Made by a program: the position numbers and the translations under genes
The notes under the pieces: model-generated
The model's database searches: none
Told to the model about the DNA's origin: nothing
What the model saw: the letters and a program-made list of their open reading frames with translations, nothing else
NCBI GenBank assembly: GCA_902491915.1
Contig: CABUJL010000018.1
Location: 1-23,129 of the forward strand
Source: an uncultured Collinsella sp.
Lineage (GTDB): Bacteria; Actinomycetota; Coriobacteriia; Coriobacteriales; Coriobacteriaceae
DNA: 23,129 bases
Direction of reading: 5' to 3'
Part shown: in pieces, positions 1 to 7,668 of the stretch
Layout of the letters: every line of letters starts with the position of its first letter
Numbering within the stretch: position 1 is the first letter of the stretch

Positions 1-55
1 CGAGGTAGCCCTCCTGGTCGAAGTGCATGATCTCGATCTTCTCGGTCTCCTTCAT
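1..55 (-). CDS. 5' end of a truncated gene, product unknown
   Basis: Only the first 18 codons are in the window, and the gene runs off the left edge. The start is an ATG at 55 preceded by a good AAAGGAG ribosome site at 61-67, and the frame reads MKETEKIEIMHFDQEGYL. The short 'FDxEGYL' opening recalls the N-terminus of SIS-domain sugar-phosphate isomerases/deglycases, which often sit next to UTRA-type GntR repressors, but 18 residues cannot settle this. The long leader (56-288) with repeated motifs suggests it is a regulated first gene of an operon, plausibly a target of the GntR genes just upstream. Confidence 0.65.
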   Translation of the reverse strand, partial: MKETEKIEIMHFDQEGYL

Positions 56-76
56 TCCCGCTCCTTTCACGAGCAG

Positions 77-213
77 TTTGAATTGTCGCACGGAATGGAC
101 GGGCTTGCCGCCCCGTCGCACCGCTTAACCTTGTGGACATCTTGGCCCCAAGCTCAACAATTCAAAGGTTCTTAATACCAGTGAACGATTACAGGTTAGC
201 CGTTTTTAATACC
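77..213 (-). promoter_or_regulatory. leader/operator region of the truncated gene
   Basis: About 230 bp without a gene lie between the GntR terminator and the truncated gene. Two 12-bp direct repeats, reading GGTATTAARAAC on the minus strand, lie at 168-179 and 202-213, 34 bp apart, with one difference. Closer to the gene, a 10-bp perfect inverted repeat (TTTGAATTGT at 77-86, its complement at 157-166) encloses a second GC-rich dyad near 98-117. The pattern fits paired repressor sites plus a structured 5' leader. The binding protein is unknown; the adjacent GntR proteins are the natural candidates. Confidence 0.4.
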
Positions 214-288
214 GATTTTTTGATTTCGTCCTCCCCTCTCGGTAGACGGTCAGTTTTTGCCGCTCATCGGTCAAGCGACATATATCCG

Positions 289-324
289 TAAAAACGAGCG
301 CCCCCGCCGTGCGCAGGGACGCTC
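289..324 (-). terminator. intrinsic terminator of the GntR operon
   Basis: Read on the minus strand, a 12-bp stem (arms 313-324 and 296-307, with two G-U pairs) and a 5-nt loop is followed directly by GTTTTTA. It lies just downstream of the GntR stop codon at 331. Confidence 0.8.
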
Positions 325-330
325 TAGACG

Positions 331-1044
331 CTAGTAGTTGTAGGTATATCCGCCGGCATCGCCGCGGTTAAAAGACTTGGCATGCTCAATCGCCTGCCCA
401 CTCGAGTCATAGGTCAGGCATTCCAGTACGAGCGCCAGATCGCCCGGCTCAAGATTGAGCAAACTCGCATCGCGTGCGCCCAGCGCTTCAATATCGAGTT
501 TCTCAATCGACTTGTCCGGCTTGCGCCCCAACATGTCATAGGTCTCAAACAGGCTGAAGACCGAAATGTCCACGTCTTCGATGCCCGGAAACAGCGGACA
601 CGGAATCAGCGTCATCTCGATCGATACGGGCTCACCATCAATGCAGTTGAGACGGCGCACCGAGTAAAGCAGATCGTCCTCGGCGATGCCAAACAGGTCG
701 GCGTAATACGGGCCGGCGTAGCGTTTGGAGCGCGCCAGGATGCGCACCGACGGCGTCGCGCCCGACGCCAGAACCGACTGACGGAAGCCTCCCTTGCGTT
801 CGTGCTCGTCAAACCACTTGTGTCCCACAAAGGCGCCTTTGCCCTGCACGCGACGAATCTGGCCACTTTTGACCAGCTCGTCCATGGCGCTTCGGATTGT
901 CAGGCGCGTCGTGCCAAACTCCTCGGCCAGCTCGTTTTCGGACGGAATCATCGAGCCCGTCGGGTAGTCGCCGCGCTCGATTCGCTCCGCAATGCAGCGG
1001 CGAATTTGCTTGTAAACCGGCAAGTCTTCTACTGCATCAGCCAT
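331..1044 (-). CDS. GntR-family transcriptional regulator with UTRA domain (HutC type)
   Basis: A 237-residue repressor of the GntR/HutC subfamily. Residues about 8-76 form the winged helix: the motif IPSENELAEEFGTTRLTIRS is followed by the wing 'GKGAFV'. Residues about 90-230 are a UTRA ligand-binding domain, which in this subfamily senses small molecules, often sugar phosphates. The ATG at 1044 lies inside the end of the next GntR gene upstream (16-nt overlap), so the two are translationally coupled and made together. A strong terminator follows the stop. The likely target is the truncated gene at the left edge. The family is certain; the effector is not known. Confidence 0.9.
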   Translation of the reverse strand: MADAVEDLPVYKQIRRCIAERIERGDYPTGSMIPSENELAEEFGTTRLTIRSAMDELVKSGQIRRVQGKGAFVGHKWFDEHERKGGFRQSVLASGATPSVRILARSKRYAGPYYADLFGIAEDDLLYSVRRLNCIDGEPVSIEMTLIPCPLFPGIEDVDISVFSLFETYDMLGRKPDKSIEKLDIEALGARDASLLNLEPGDLALVLECLTYDSSGQAIEHAKSFNRGDAGGYTYNY

Positions 1045-1796
1045 TCGACACCCACCTTCGTCGCAACGCCGTCTGCCTCGCCGTTATCGGCAAAACGATA
1101 CTTGGTCGGCAGAATCACGGACTTGCAATACTCGACAAAGCCATCGGTCTCGTCGCGCTCGTGCGAAGCCTTGTAAAACACCGGCGTGCCCTCCTGAGCG
1201 CCCAGTAACTTGGCCTCGTCGGCGTTCAGACGGCTGATGGAAATATGCTCCTTGCCGTGCGCCACATGGACATTCCCCTCTTTGAGCAAAACGTCGTAGA
1301 GGCTCTCCTGCTCAAAATCATGATCGGGAAGCGAGGGGCACAAAGACAGATTGACGTAAGCCGTCTCGATCGATGCCGGAGAACCGTTGACCACACGCAC
1401 GCGCCGAATGCAGAAGAGCGGCATGCCCAGGTCAATCTGGGCTTTTTGGGCAAGATCGATATCGGCATACACGACCTTGGACCAAACCAGGCGTGCGGTC
1501 GACTTTGAGCCAACCCTCTCCACCGCCTGCGTATAGTTCCATGTTTCCTGAAAGATGTTCAGCGGTTTGGGAGGACACACATAGGTGCCCGAACCGCGGC
1601 GGCTTTCCAAAGTTCCGCACGAAATAAGGCGCGTGATCGCAGCACGCAACGCCGTGCGCGACACGCCCAGCTCTTCACAGAGCACACGCTCGGCGGGCAG
1701 CCGGTCGCCACTCTGCAGGTCATAATGTTTGATATACCAAAGAATGCCCTCAAAGGCGCGATCTTTGGGCGGAATCGCATATGGTTCACTCGACAT
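1029..1796 (-). CDS. GntR-family transcriptional regulator with UTRA domain (second copy)
   Basis: A 255-residue GntR/HutC regulator. The winged helix is at about residues 6-75 (LPAERVLCEELGVSRTALRA, then 'RRGSGTYVCPP'), and a UTRA-like effector domain fills the rest (for example 'LFCIRRVRVVNGSPASIETA'). I chose the ATG at 1796 because GAGGAG at 1803-1808 is about 8 nt away; an in-frame TTG at 1802 would lie too close to that site. It is the middle gene of a three-gene minus-strand operon, 35 nt after the unknown protein and overlapping the next GntR gene by 16 nt. The two GntR proteins differ widely in sequence, so this is an old pair and not a recent duplication. They may bind as partners or sense different ligands. 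Confidence 0.88.
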   Translation of the reverse strand: MSSEPYAIPPKDRAFEGILWYIKHYDLQSGDRLPAERVLCEELGVSRTALRAAITRLISCGTLESRRGSGTYVCPPKPLNIFQETWNYTQAVERVGSKSTARLVWSKVVYADIDLAQKAQIDLGMPLFCIRRVRVVNGSPASIETAYVNLSLCPSLPDHDFEQESLYDVLLKEGNVHVAHGKEHISISRLNADEAKLLGAQEGTPVFYKASHERDETDGFVEYCKSVILPTKYRFADNGEADGVATKVGVEWLMQ

Positions 1797-1831
1797 GGGC
1801 AAGACTCCTCAACCGCTTGATGCTGCAGGAA

Positions 1832-2323
1832 TCATTGCTCCGGACGCCCCATGGCGTCGAAGGCTTCTTTGATCTGCTCCGCAACGTTCCGATACGACCG
1901 ATATAGGCCGGAGTCTCGCTTGACTTCGCCCGCGGTCACCGGAATCTCAAGCTTCGAAATCTCATCCTTGCCGGTTTGCACGACAACGATGACACCCATA
2001 CCAAGGCACATATTACGCTTGGCAGCGTTGTTTTTGGTAGCCTGAGCTGGATTAATCAAAATCTGCTGAGCCAGTTCGCGTTTGCTGAGCTCCGGCACAT
2101 CCTCGGGATTTCCGGTCTCGGCAATCTCGCACTGCAGCACATCCGCATAGTCAAAAATCTTCGGCTCGCCGCCGCGCTGATGCACGGCCCACTTGCGGCG
2201 CGTGGCATCCTGGTAGATAGCCGGCAAAAACGTAAACCGCGGTGGGTCCAAAATCGTATCCGTGATGGTAAACACATCGGGATCAAAGGCATCCTGCGGG
2301 TTTTTCTTCTTGAACAGCCCCAT
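1832..2323 (-). CDS. small conserved protein of unknown function
   Basis: A 163-residue soluble protein with no signal peptide and no membrane segment. The ATG at 2323 is preferred over upstream in-frame codons because GGGAGG lies 5 nt before it. It opens with a basic tail (MGLFKKKN). A central 'FDYADVLQCEIAETG' strand pattern is followed near the C-terminus by 'SKLEIPV' and an amphipathic helix. This layout resembles the conserved part of small DUF4428/SHOCT-associated proteins, with a strand-rich PH-like fold and a terminal helix, but I do not recognise it firmly. It is the first gene of the operon with the two GntR regulators, about 35 nt before the next start. No function is assigned. Confidence 0.75.
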   Translation of the reverse strand: MGLFKKKNPQDAFDPDVFTITDTILDPPRFTFLPAIYQDATRRKWAVHQRGGEPKIFDYADVLQCEIAETGNPEDVPELSKRELAQQILINPAQATKNNAAKRNMCLGMGVIVVVQTGKDEISKLEIPVTAGEVKRDSGLYRSYRNVAEQIKEAFDAMGRPEQ

Positions 2324-2511
2324 ATCAGCCTCCCGTACTAGCATTAAACAACTCAAGCTGAATATAGCACCAATTTCAAGCCGCTGCCTTACCCTATCGG
2401 TGCGCGGCGTCTAAGGCTCGCCCAGCGGAAGAGTTAACGGACGAGGGCCGGGGTGCCTGCCGGCAAATAGCGGACACTCCGCATGCAATCTATGCAAACA
2501 AACAAGTACGC

Positions 2512-3540
2512 TTAGCTACATTCGGTAAGTTCGAGCACGCTGCCCTTAACGATAAGCGCCGGCTCCAGGACGACCTCTTCGGCACGCCTGCCGCCCCTAC
2601 CGGCAAGACGCTTGGACATGCAGCCAAAAGCATGCTCCGCAAGGACACCAGGATCCTGCTCAATCGCGGTCAGCGCCGGCTCAAAGAGAACGTCGGCCGC
2701 CGAGTTGTCATAGCTCACCACCGAGATATCGCCCGGGATGCTCTTCCCCATCTCGTGCAAGCGCTTGAGCAGACCGAGGGCGATGTTATCCGAACTTGCG
2801 AACACGGCGGTGGCATCAGTTGCGAGCACCGCCTCCGAGGCCTCGTAGGCACTCGGAATGTAGTACTCGCTCTCAAACTCCAAACGTGCGTCGATAGGCA
2901 GGCCAACCTCGCGCAGCGCGCGCTCATAGCCGGCAAGTCGCTTACGCCCCGTATTGGAACGGCGCGCGTTAACCAAGCAGGCAATGCGACGGTGGCCCTG
3001 CTCGATCAGATAGCGAGTGGCCATGTAGCCACCCATCTCGTGGTCGAACATCACCTTGTCGCACTCGAGCCCCTCAATGGCACGGTCGACCATCACGGCA
3101 GGGATAGGCAGATGGCTGACTTCTTCGCGCAGGGCGCGGTCGTCGGAGAACTCGTCGCCCACGACCAGGAAGACGCCATCAACGCCGCGCGTTACCAGCT
3201 GGCGCAGCAGCTCCAGATCGTCATCGGCGCTTCCGCCCGAGCTGGTAATGAAGAGCGCATAGCCGTCCTCGCGACAGCGCTTTTCCAGGCTACCGGCGAG
3301 CGAGGCAAAAAAGCGGCTCTCGATGTTAGGGACGATAAGGCCCAGGGTGCGCGACTCGCGCATGACCAGGCTGCGCGCGATCTGGTTGGGAACATAGTGG
3401 TTGCGCGCCGCGACCTCTTTGATGAGCTTGCGGTTTTCTTCCGAGATGCGACAGGGCCGATTATTGAGCACAAGCGAGACCGACGAGGGGGAAAGCCCCA
3501 CCTCCTGGGCGATCTGCTTGAGGGTGACTTTGTTGGCCAT
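2512..3540 (-). CDS. LacI-family transcriptional regulator
   Basis: A 342-residue LacI/GalR repressor. The helix-turn-helix is at about residues 5-25 (VTLKQIAQEVGLSPSSVSLV), followed by the hinge helix region 'NQIARSLVMRESRTLGLIVP'. The periplasmic-binding-like sugar sensor occupies residues about 60-335, with typical signatures 'GVDGVFLVV', 'DRAIEG', 'YLIEQGHRRIACL' and 'SVVSYDN'. The ATG at 3540 has AAGGAG about 5 nt upstream. It is transcribed away from murB and is followed by no obvious sugar gene, so its target is not evident here. A TATACT -10 hexamer on the minus strand at 3576-3581 gives a short leader. Length and domains are normal for the family. Confidence 0.93.
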   Translation of the reverse strand: MANKVTLKQIAQEVGLSPSSVSLVLNNRPCRISEENRKLIKEVAARNHYVPNQIARSLVMRESRTLGLIVPNIESRFFASLAGSLEKRCREDGYALFITSSGGSADDDLELLRQLVTRGVDGVFLVVGDEFSDDRALREEVSHLPIPAVMVDRAIEGLECDKVMFDHEMGGYMATRYLIEQGHRRIACLVNARRSNTGRKRLAGYERALREVGLPIDARLEFESEYYIPSAYEASEAVLATDATAVFASSDNIALGLLKRLHEMGKSIPGDISVVSYDNSAADVLFEPALTAIEQDPGVLAEHAFGCMSKRLAGRGGRRAEEVVLEPALIVKGSVLELTECS

Positions 3541-3575
3541 CTCGCTCCTTCCGGGTTTACGCGCAATCTCTTGAA

Positions 3576-3680
3576 AGTATAGCGACTACCCCTCTACCTC
3601 GGTGATAAACACTTTACCAATCCGGTAGACGGCTGTTTTATCGCCGCCAGCGCACCAAATCCGTCCGGGTGGGGTATATT
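3576..3680. promoter_or_regulatory. divergent lacI-type/murB promoter region
   Basis: Two -10-like hexamers point in opposite directions: TATACT on the minus strand (3576-3581) for the LacI gene and TATATT on the plus strand (3675-3680) for murB. Neither has a convincing -35. The murB hexamer overlaps the in-frame TTG at 3679, which argues that translation starts at the ATG at 3724. Confidence 0.35.
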
Positions 3681-3723
3681 GCAATCGATTGATGACAACG
3701 ACCACCAAAAGGCGGATATTCGT

Positions 3724-4686
3724 ATGCACGAGAACGACTTTTTTAACGAGGACCTGCTGTGCGCGCTTGCTGGCGTTGCCGGCGAGGACAACGTACTGAT
3801 GAGCGAGCCCATGCGCGAGCACACCACGTTTAAGATCGGCGGCCCGGCCGACGTCTTTGTCACGCCCGATACCGAGCAGGGCCTCGTCGCCACGCTCGAT
3901 ACCTGCTACCGCTGCGATCTGCCACTCACCATCGTGGGCAACGGCTCCGACCTGCTCGTCGGTGACAAAGGCATCCGTGGCGTCGTCGTGGCGCTGGGCG
4001 AGGGACTCTCCGACATTACGGTCGACGGCACGCACGTCACGGCGGCAGCCGGCGCCTTACTTTCCGATGTCGCCGCGGCTGCCGCCGAAGCCTGCCTCAC
4101 CGGCATGGAGCCCCTCTCGGGCATCCCCGGATCGGTCGGCGGCGCCTGCTACATGAACGCCGGCGCCTACGATGCCTGCATGGCCGATGTTTTGGAGTCC
4201 GTGCGCGTCTATAAGCCCGCCCGCGCGCTCGACGACGGCACCCGCGGCAGCGGCAATATCATTGAGTTCGATGTCGACGAGCTTAACCTGGGCTATCGCA
4301 AGAGCCGCATCGCCGACGACGGCTTTATCGTGCTCTCTGCCACCTTTAACCTCGCCCCGGGCAACGCCGCGATGATCAAGGCCGACATGGACGACTACCG
4401 CCAGCGCCGCGAGGACAAGCAGCCGCTCGACATGCCGAGTGCCGGCTCCACTTTCAAGCGCCCCGAGGGCTACTTTGCCGGCAAGCTCATCATGGACGCC
4501 GGCCTGCGAGGACACGCCGTTGGCGGCGCGCAGGTGAGCGAGAAGCACTGCGGCTTCATCGTCAACGCCGACCACGCCACCGCCGCCGACGTCGACGAAC
4601 TCATCCGCCACATCCAGACAACCGTCAAAGACCAATTCAACGTAGACCTAGAACCCGAAGTCCACCGAGTAGGCGAATTCCTCTAA
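3724..4686 (+). CDS. murB: UDP-N-acetylenolpyruvoylglucosamine reductase MurB
   Basis: A cytoplasmic FAD enzyme that reduces UDP-GlcNAc-enolpyruvate to UDP-MurNAc with NADPH, the second committed step of peptidoglycan precursor synthesis. The 320-residue protein carries the FAD domain motifs 'HTTFKIGGPADVF' and 'SGIPGSVGGACYMNAGAY'. Arg192 lies in 'GYRKSRI', the proton-donating Ser242 in 'SAGSTFKRP', and Glu312 in 'PEVHRVGEF'. The short 'YRKSRI' region without the extra Tyr loop suggests a type II MurB. I chose ATG 3724 over TTG 3679 because a GGCGG site lies 8 nt upstream and the TTG overlaps a probable -10. It is a single gene followed by a terminator. Confidence 0.95.
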   Translation: MHENDFFNEDLLCALAGVAGEDNVLMSEPMREHTTFKIGGPADVFVTPDTEQGLVATLDTCYRCDLPLTIVGNGSDLLVGDKGIRGVVVALGEGLSDITVDGTHVTAAAGALLSDVAAAAAEACLTGMEPLSGIPGSVGGACYMNAGAYDACMADVLESVRVYKPARALDDGTRGSGNIIEFDVDELNLGYRKSRIADDGFIVLSATFNLAPGNAAMIKADMDDYRQRREDKQPLDMPSAGSTFKRPEGYFAGKLIMDAGLRGHAVGGAQVSEKHCGFIVNADHATAADVDELIRHIQTTVKDQFNVDLEPEVHRVGEFL

Positions 4687-4690
4687 AAAG

Positions 4691-4715
4691 AAGGCCCCGA
4701 AAGGGGCCTTCACCA
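4691..4715. terminator. bidirectional intrinsic terminator
   Basis: A perfect 8-bp stem AAGGCCCC/GGGGCCTT with a GAAA tetraloop spans 4691-4710. On the minus strand it is followed by CTTTTT, which makes it a good terminator for the cell-wall hydrolase gene. On the plus strand the tail is only CACCATATTT, a weaker end for murB. Confidence 0.75.
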
Positions 4716-4763
4716 TATTTATTCAGATAACCCAGTCCGGTGTGTCGCGCTTTGGACCCGGAA

Positions 4764-4894
4764 GGTCCGGGGCTGGGGGCGAGGCATAAGGTTGGTCGCG
4801 AGTTCCGCACGCAAAGAAGGCCACTTAATGTGGCCTTCGTCTTGCGCAGGACTGTAGAGCAGGCAACCTTATGCCTCGCCCCCAGTCCCGGACC
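4764..4894. repeat. 131-bp near-perfect inverted repeat
   Basis: The arms 4764-4794 and 4864-4894 are 31 bp long with a single mismatch. A second perfect hairpin lies inside (GAAGGCCAC at 4816-4824, its complement at 4830-4838, loop TTAAT), flanked by CGCAA/TTGCG pairing. No gene lies inside. It sits between murB and the CHAP-like gene, outside the terminator. It could be a small non-autonomous mobile or REP-like element, or a second transcription barrier for the minus-strand gene. Confidence 0.8.
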
Positions 4895-4913
4895 AACTTG
4901 CTTCAAACCGCAG

Positions 4914-6119
4914 CTACGACAGCGCAATACCGCCAAGCCAGCCCCAACGCACGCCAGAGCCAGTGCCATAGAAGCTAATAAACGAATCGAGCGACTTAGA
5001 CGTAATGGCACCCTCGTTGCTCATAACGATGCCGCCGCCAACGTAGATACCCACATGACCGTAGATAAGGCCCGGAGCACCCGTGCCGCTGTGCGAGGAA
5101 TCGGCCACGATCATGCCCACCTGCAGCGCCGAGCGGTCGGAGCTATAGCACCAGGCGTTAAACATGTCGCACGCATTGCCTCCAAAGTAGCCAACGCCGG
5201 CGTTACGGAAGACATTGGTGACCCACGCCGCGCACCAGTTCTGACCCGGCGAAGGCGTGGAGTAGCACGCGTTGACGACAGCCTGCTGCTTGCCCGAGCC
5301 GGCATTCTGCTGCGGAGTTCCGGGCGCATACGATCCGCCACCCGAGCTCGAACCACCCGAGTAGGAATTGTTCTTGTTCGCGGCGGCCGCGGCAGCGGCG
5401 GCCTTCCTAGCGGCCTCCTCGGCCTGGGCGGCAGCGAGAATCTCGGAATCACGCTGAGCCATGAGCTCCTTGACATCGTCAGAGAGGCCGTTCAGAACCG
5501 TCTGGACTTCCTGCTGCTTGGCCTGCATGTCCTGCATCTGGGCAGTCTGCTGGTCCTTGAGCTTCTCTAAGTCGGCCTTCTGCGACTCGAGCTCGGTCTT
5601 TTGCGCATCGAGCTCTTCCTGGATGGTCTGAATGTCCTCGATGGCGTCGCGGTCGCTCTTGTTGATCTTCTCAACGTAATGCGCGTTGGCGACGAGTTCC
5701 TCAAACGAGCCAGAGGCCAGCAGCAGCGACAGGATGTTCGTGCCGCCGGACTTGTAGCTGGCGGCCACGCGATCGGAAAGGTCGTTGCGCTTCTTCTTGA
5801 GCTCGGCCTTCTTTTCATCGATCTGGGCCTGCGTGTCGTCAATCTTGCCCTGGACATTCTCGATGTCGTTGAGGGTCTGGGCATTCTTGTTGGCCAGCGC
5901 CGCATACTCATTTGCGATGCTGTCGAGCTGGGCCTGAACCTCGTCGAGCTGGGCCTGGGCGGCATTCAGTTTATCGGTGGTTTCTTTGGAAGCCTCCGCC
6001 GCATGGGCGCGAGCGGGCAGGCCAAAAAGAACTGCCGCAGAAGCGGCGCCGAACAGGGCCTTGAGGGCAGTGCGGCGCGAGAGCTCCTGGGAAAGGATGG
6101 AATCGCTGTTTGGTGACAT
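4914..6119 (-). CDS. secreted coiled-coil cell-wall hydrolase with CHAP/NlpC-like domain
   Basis: A 401-residue exported protein with a PcsB-like layout. A signal peptide with a twin-arginine-like start (LSRRTALKALFG, residues 13-24) and a probable cleavage site after 'ARAHA' (residue 40) is followed by a long heptad-rich coiled coil at about 45-225. Then come an Ala-rich stretch, a Ser/Gly linker (about 225-275) and a C-terminal papain-like domain. Cys296 in 'GQNWCAAWV' and His355 in 'YGHVGIYVGG' are the likely catalytic pair of a CHAP/NlpC-type amidase or endopeptidase. In PcsB-type proteins the coiled coil restrains the hydrolase until a division complex activates it; whether that holds here is inference. 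The start has GGAG 5 nt upstream. It is a single gene ending in a terminator. Confidence 0.88.
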   Translation of the reverse strand: MSPNSDSILSQELSRRTALKALFGAASAAVLFGLPARAHAAEASKETTDKLNAAQAQLDEVQAQLDSIANEYAALANKNAQTLNDIENVQGKIDDTQAQIDEKKAELKKKRNDLSDRVAASYKSGGTNILSLLLASGSFEELVANAHYVEKINKSDRDAIEDIQTIQEELDAQKTELESQKADLEKLKDQQTAQMQDMQAKQQEVQTVLNGLSDDVKELMAQRDSEILAAAQAEEAARKAAAAAAAANKNNSYSGGSSSGGGSYAPGTPQQNAGSGKQQAVVNACYSTPSPGQNWCAAWVTNVFRNAGVGYFGGNACDMFNAWCYSSDRSALQVGMIVADSSHSGTGAPGLIYGHVGIYVGGGIVMSNEGAITSKSLDSFISFYGTGSGVRWGWLGGIALS

Positions 6120-6385
6120 ATGTACTCCGTTACATGTTTATTTATATGTCGCTCAACTCATACATATTAGCGTACATATGGCGCGTCCCAACGATTTCCA
6201 CGAACGGCAGGAAACTGCAAGGCCAGCGGCTCGTAAGCAAATGTCAAAGATCAGGTTATGCGTACGCAAGCTCTTCTATGAGTACGTTAGCACAATCCTC
6301 TGCTTTTCCTACAGCGCACGATTTGGGCGTCCCTGCCTGCGCTATACTCCCCTGAAGAAGTGTTCCTGATTCGATAGGAGACTAC
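6120..6385. promoter_or_regulatory. divergent promoter region of the hydrolase and galE
   Basis: This 266-bp gap holds no gene. Its left part is AT-rich, with TACATAT repeated at 6161-6167 and 6173-6179 (12-bp period) and a TATAAA on the minus strand near 6140-6150, plausibly the hydrolase promoter. For galE a TATACT -10 hexamer lies at 6343-6348 with no good -35; TTGGGC at 6323-6328 is too close. I see nothing else in it. Confidence 0.35.
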
Positions 6386-7447
6386 ATGTCCAAAGCACTC
6401 GACCCCAAAGACACCTGCGTCCTCGTTACCGGTGGCGCCGGCTTTATCGGCTCGCACACCGTCGTTCAGCTGCTCGAGGGTGGCTACCAGGTCGTCATCG
6501 TCGATGATCTCTCCAACTCCAGCGCCGTCGCCGTCGACCGCGTCAAGACCATCGTGGGCGACGAGGCCGCCAAGAACCTCACCTTCTACGAGGCCAACGT
6601 GCTCGACCGCGATGCGATGAACAAGATCTTCGATACCCATCAGATCGACCGCGTCATCCACTTTGCCGGCTTTAAGGCCGTCGGCGAGTCGGTGAGCAAG
6701 CCCGTCGAGTACTATCACAACAACATCGAGAACACCCTGGTGCTCATCGACGTCATGCGCAACCATGGCTGCAAGTCCATCATCTTCTCGAGCTCCTCGA
6801 CCGTCTACGGCGACCCGGACAACCCGCCCGTCACCGAGGAGGATCCTAAGAAGCCCGCGACCAACCCCTATGGTTGGACCAAGTGGATGATCGAGCAGAT
6901 CCTTATGGACGTCCACACCGCCGACCCCGAGTGGGACGTCGTGCTGCTCCGTTACTTCAACCCCATCGGCGCCCATCCGTCGGGCCTGATCGGCGAGGAC
7001 CCCAACGGCATCCCCAACAACCTGGTGCCTTATGTCGCCCAGGTCGCCGTGGGCAAGCTCGAGGCCGTTCAGGTCTTTGGCAACGACTACCCCACCCCCG
7101 ACGGCACCGGCGTGCGCGACTACATCCACGTGTGCGATCTGGCCTCTGGTCACGTTGCCGCCCTTAACTGGATGAACGGCAAAACCGGCGTCGAGATCTT
7201 TAACCTGGGCACCGGCACCGGCACCTCGGTACTCGAGGTCGTCGCCGCCTTCTCCAAGGCTTGTGGCAAGGAGCTGCCCTATGTGATCCGCGAGCGCCGC
7301 GCCGGCGACATCGCTGCCAACTGGTGCGATGCCTCCAAGGCCGAGCGCATGATGGGCTGGAAGGCCCAGTACGACATCGCGGACATGTGCCGCGATAGCT
7401 GGAACTGGCAGAGCCACAACCCCAACGGCTTCGCCGACGCCGAGTAG
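6386..7447 (+). CDS. galE: UDP-glucose 4-epimerase GalE
   Basis: An NAD-dependent enzyme that interconverts UDP-galactose and UDP-glucose, used in the Leloir pathway and in making galactose for cell-surface glycans. The 353-residue protein is a complete extended SDR: the NAD-binding TGGAGFIGSH at about residues 15-24, 'FSSSSTVYG' with catalytic Ser138, and the YxxxK pair Tyr162/Lys166 in 'NPYGWTK'. 'RYFNPIGAHPSGLIGEDP' and 'GTGVRDYIHVCDLA' are typical GalE signatures. ATG 6386 has TAGGAG 5 nt upstream. A strong terminator follows, so it is transcribed separately from malQ; no other galactose genes are next to it. Confidence 0.96.
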   Translation: MSKALDPKDTCVLVTGGAGFIGSHTVVQLLEGGYQVVIVDDLSNSSAVAVDRVKTIVGDEAAKNLTFYEANVLDRDAMNKIFDTHQIDRVIHFAGFKAVGESVSKPVEYYHNNIENTLVLIDVMRNHGCKSIIFSSSSTVYGDPDNPPVTEEDPKKPATNPYGWTKWMIEQILMDVHTADPEWDVVLLRYFNPIGAHPSGLIGEDPNGIPNNLVPYVAQVAVGKLEAVQVFGNDYPTPDGTGVRDYIHVCDLASGHVAALNWMNGKTGVEIFNLGTGTGTSVLEVVAAFSKACGKELPYVIRERRAGDIAANWCDASKAERMMGWKAQYDIADMCRDSWNWQSHNPNGFADAE

Positions 7448-7470
7448 CAAAAACCTACATACCGCTCTTG

Positions 7471-7504
7471 CCCCGATCTCACGTTGTGAGGTCGGGGCTT
7501 TTTT
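7471..7504 (+). terminator. intrinsic terminator of galE
   Basis: A 12-bp stem CCCCGATCTCAC/GTGAGGTCGGGG (one G-U pair) with a 3-nt loop is followed by CTTTTTT. It lies 24 nt after the galE stop and isolates malQ from galE transcription. Confidence 0.92.
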
Positions 7505-7553
7505 CATGGCATGTAACCATTCGCCGAAAATCGACCAACTTTTTTATCTTGCC

Positions 7554-7583
7554 TGTACATGTTTAAACAACATGTTTTACAAT
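7554..7583 (+). promoter_or_regulatory. malQ promoter with GntR-type operator
   Basis: TACAAT at 7578-7583 fits a -10, and TGTACA at 7554-7559 is a weak -35 at 18 bp. The palindrome TGTTTAAACA (7560-7569, core GTTTAAAC 7561-7568) lies in the spacer, where a bound repressor would block RNA polymerase. The same palindrome recurs upstream of malE, the GntR gene and the PTS gene. Confidence 0.65.
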
Positions 7584-7668
7584 AGGCGTATCGAATCAGA
7601 ACATCGGAGGCGGACTGCACACCCATCGGCAGGCCGACCCCACAACAAGAAGGTTGGTGAGCGCATTC

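Noticed and set aside
239..248. Shared CGGTAGACGGT-like string here and near 3623-3633 as a common operator
   Set aside because: The two occurrences lie in unrelated positions (a leader and the lacI/murB gap), are short and show no symmetry.
6287..7507. Long minus-strand open frame opposite galE
   Set aside because: Low-complexity Val/Asp/Gly translation, and it would run through the galE terminator and promoter.
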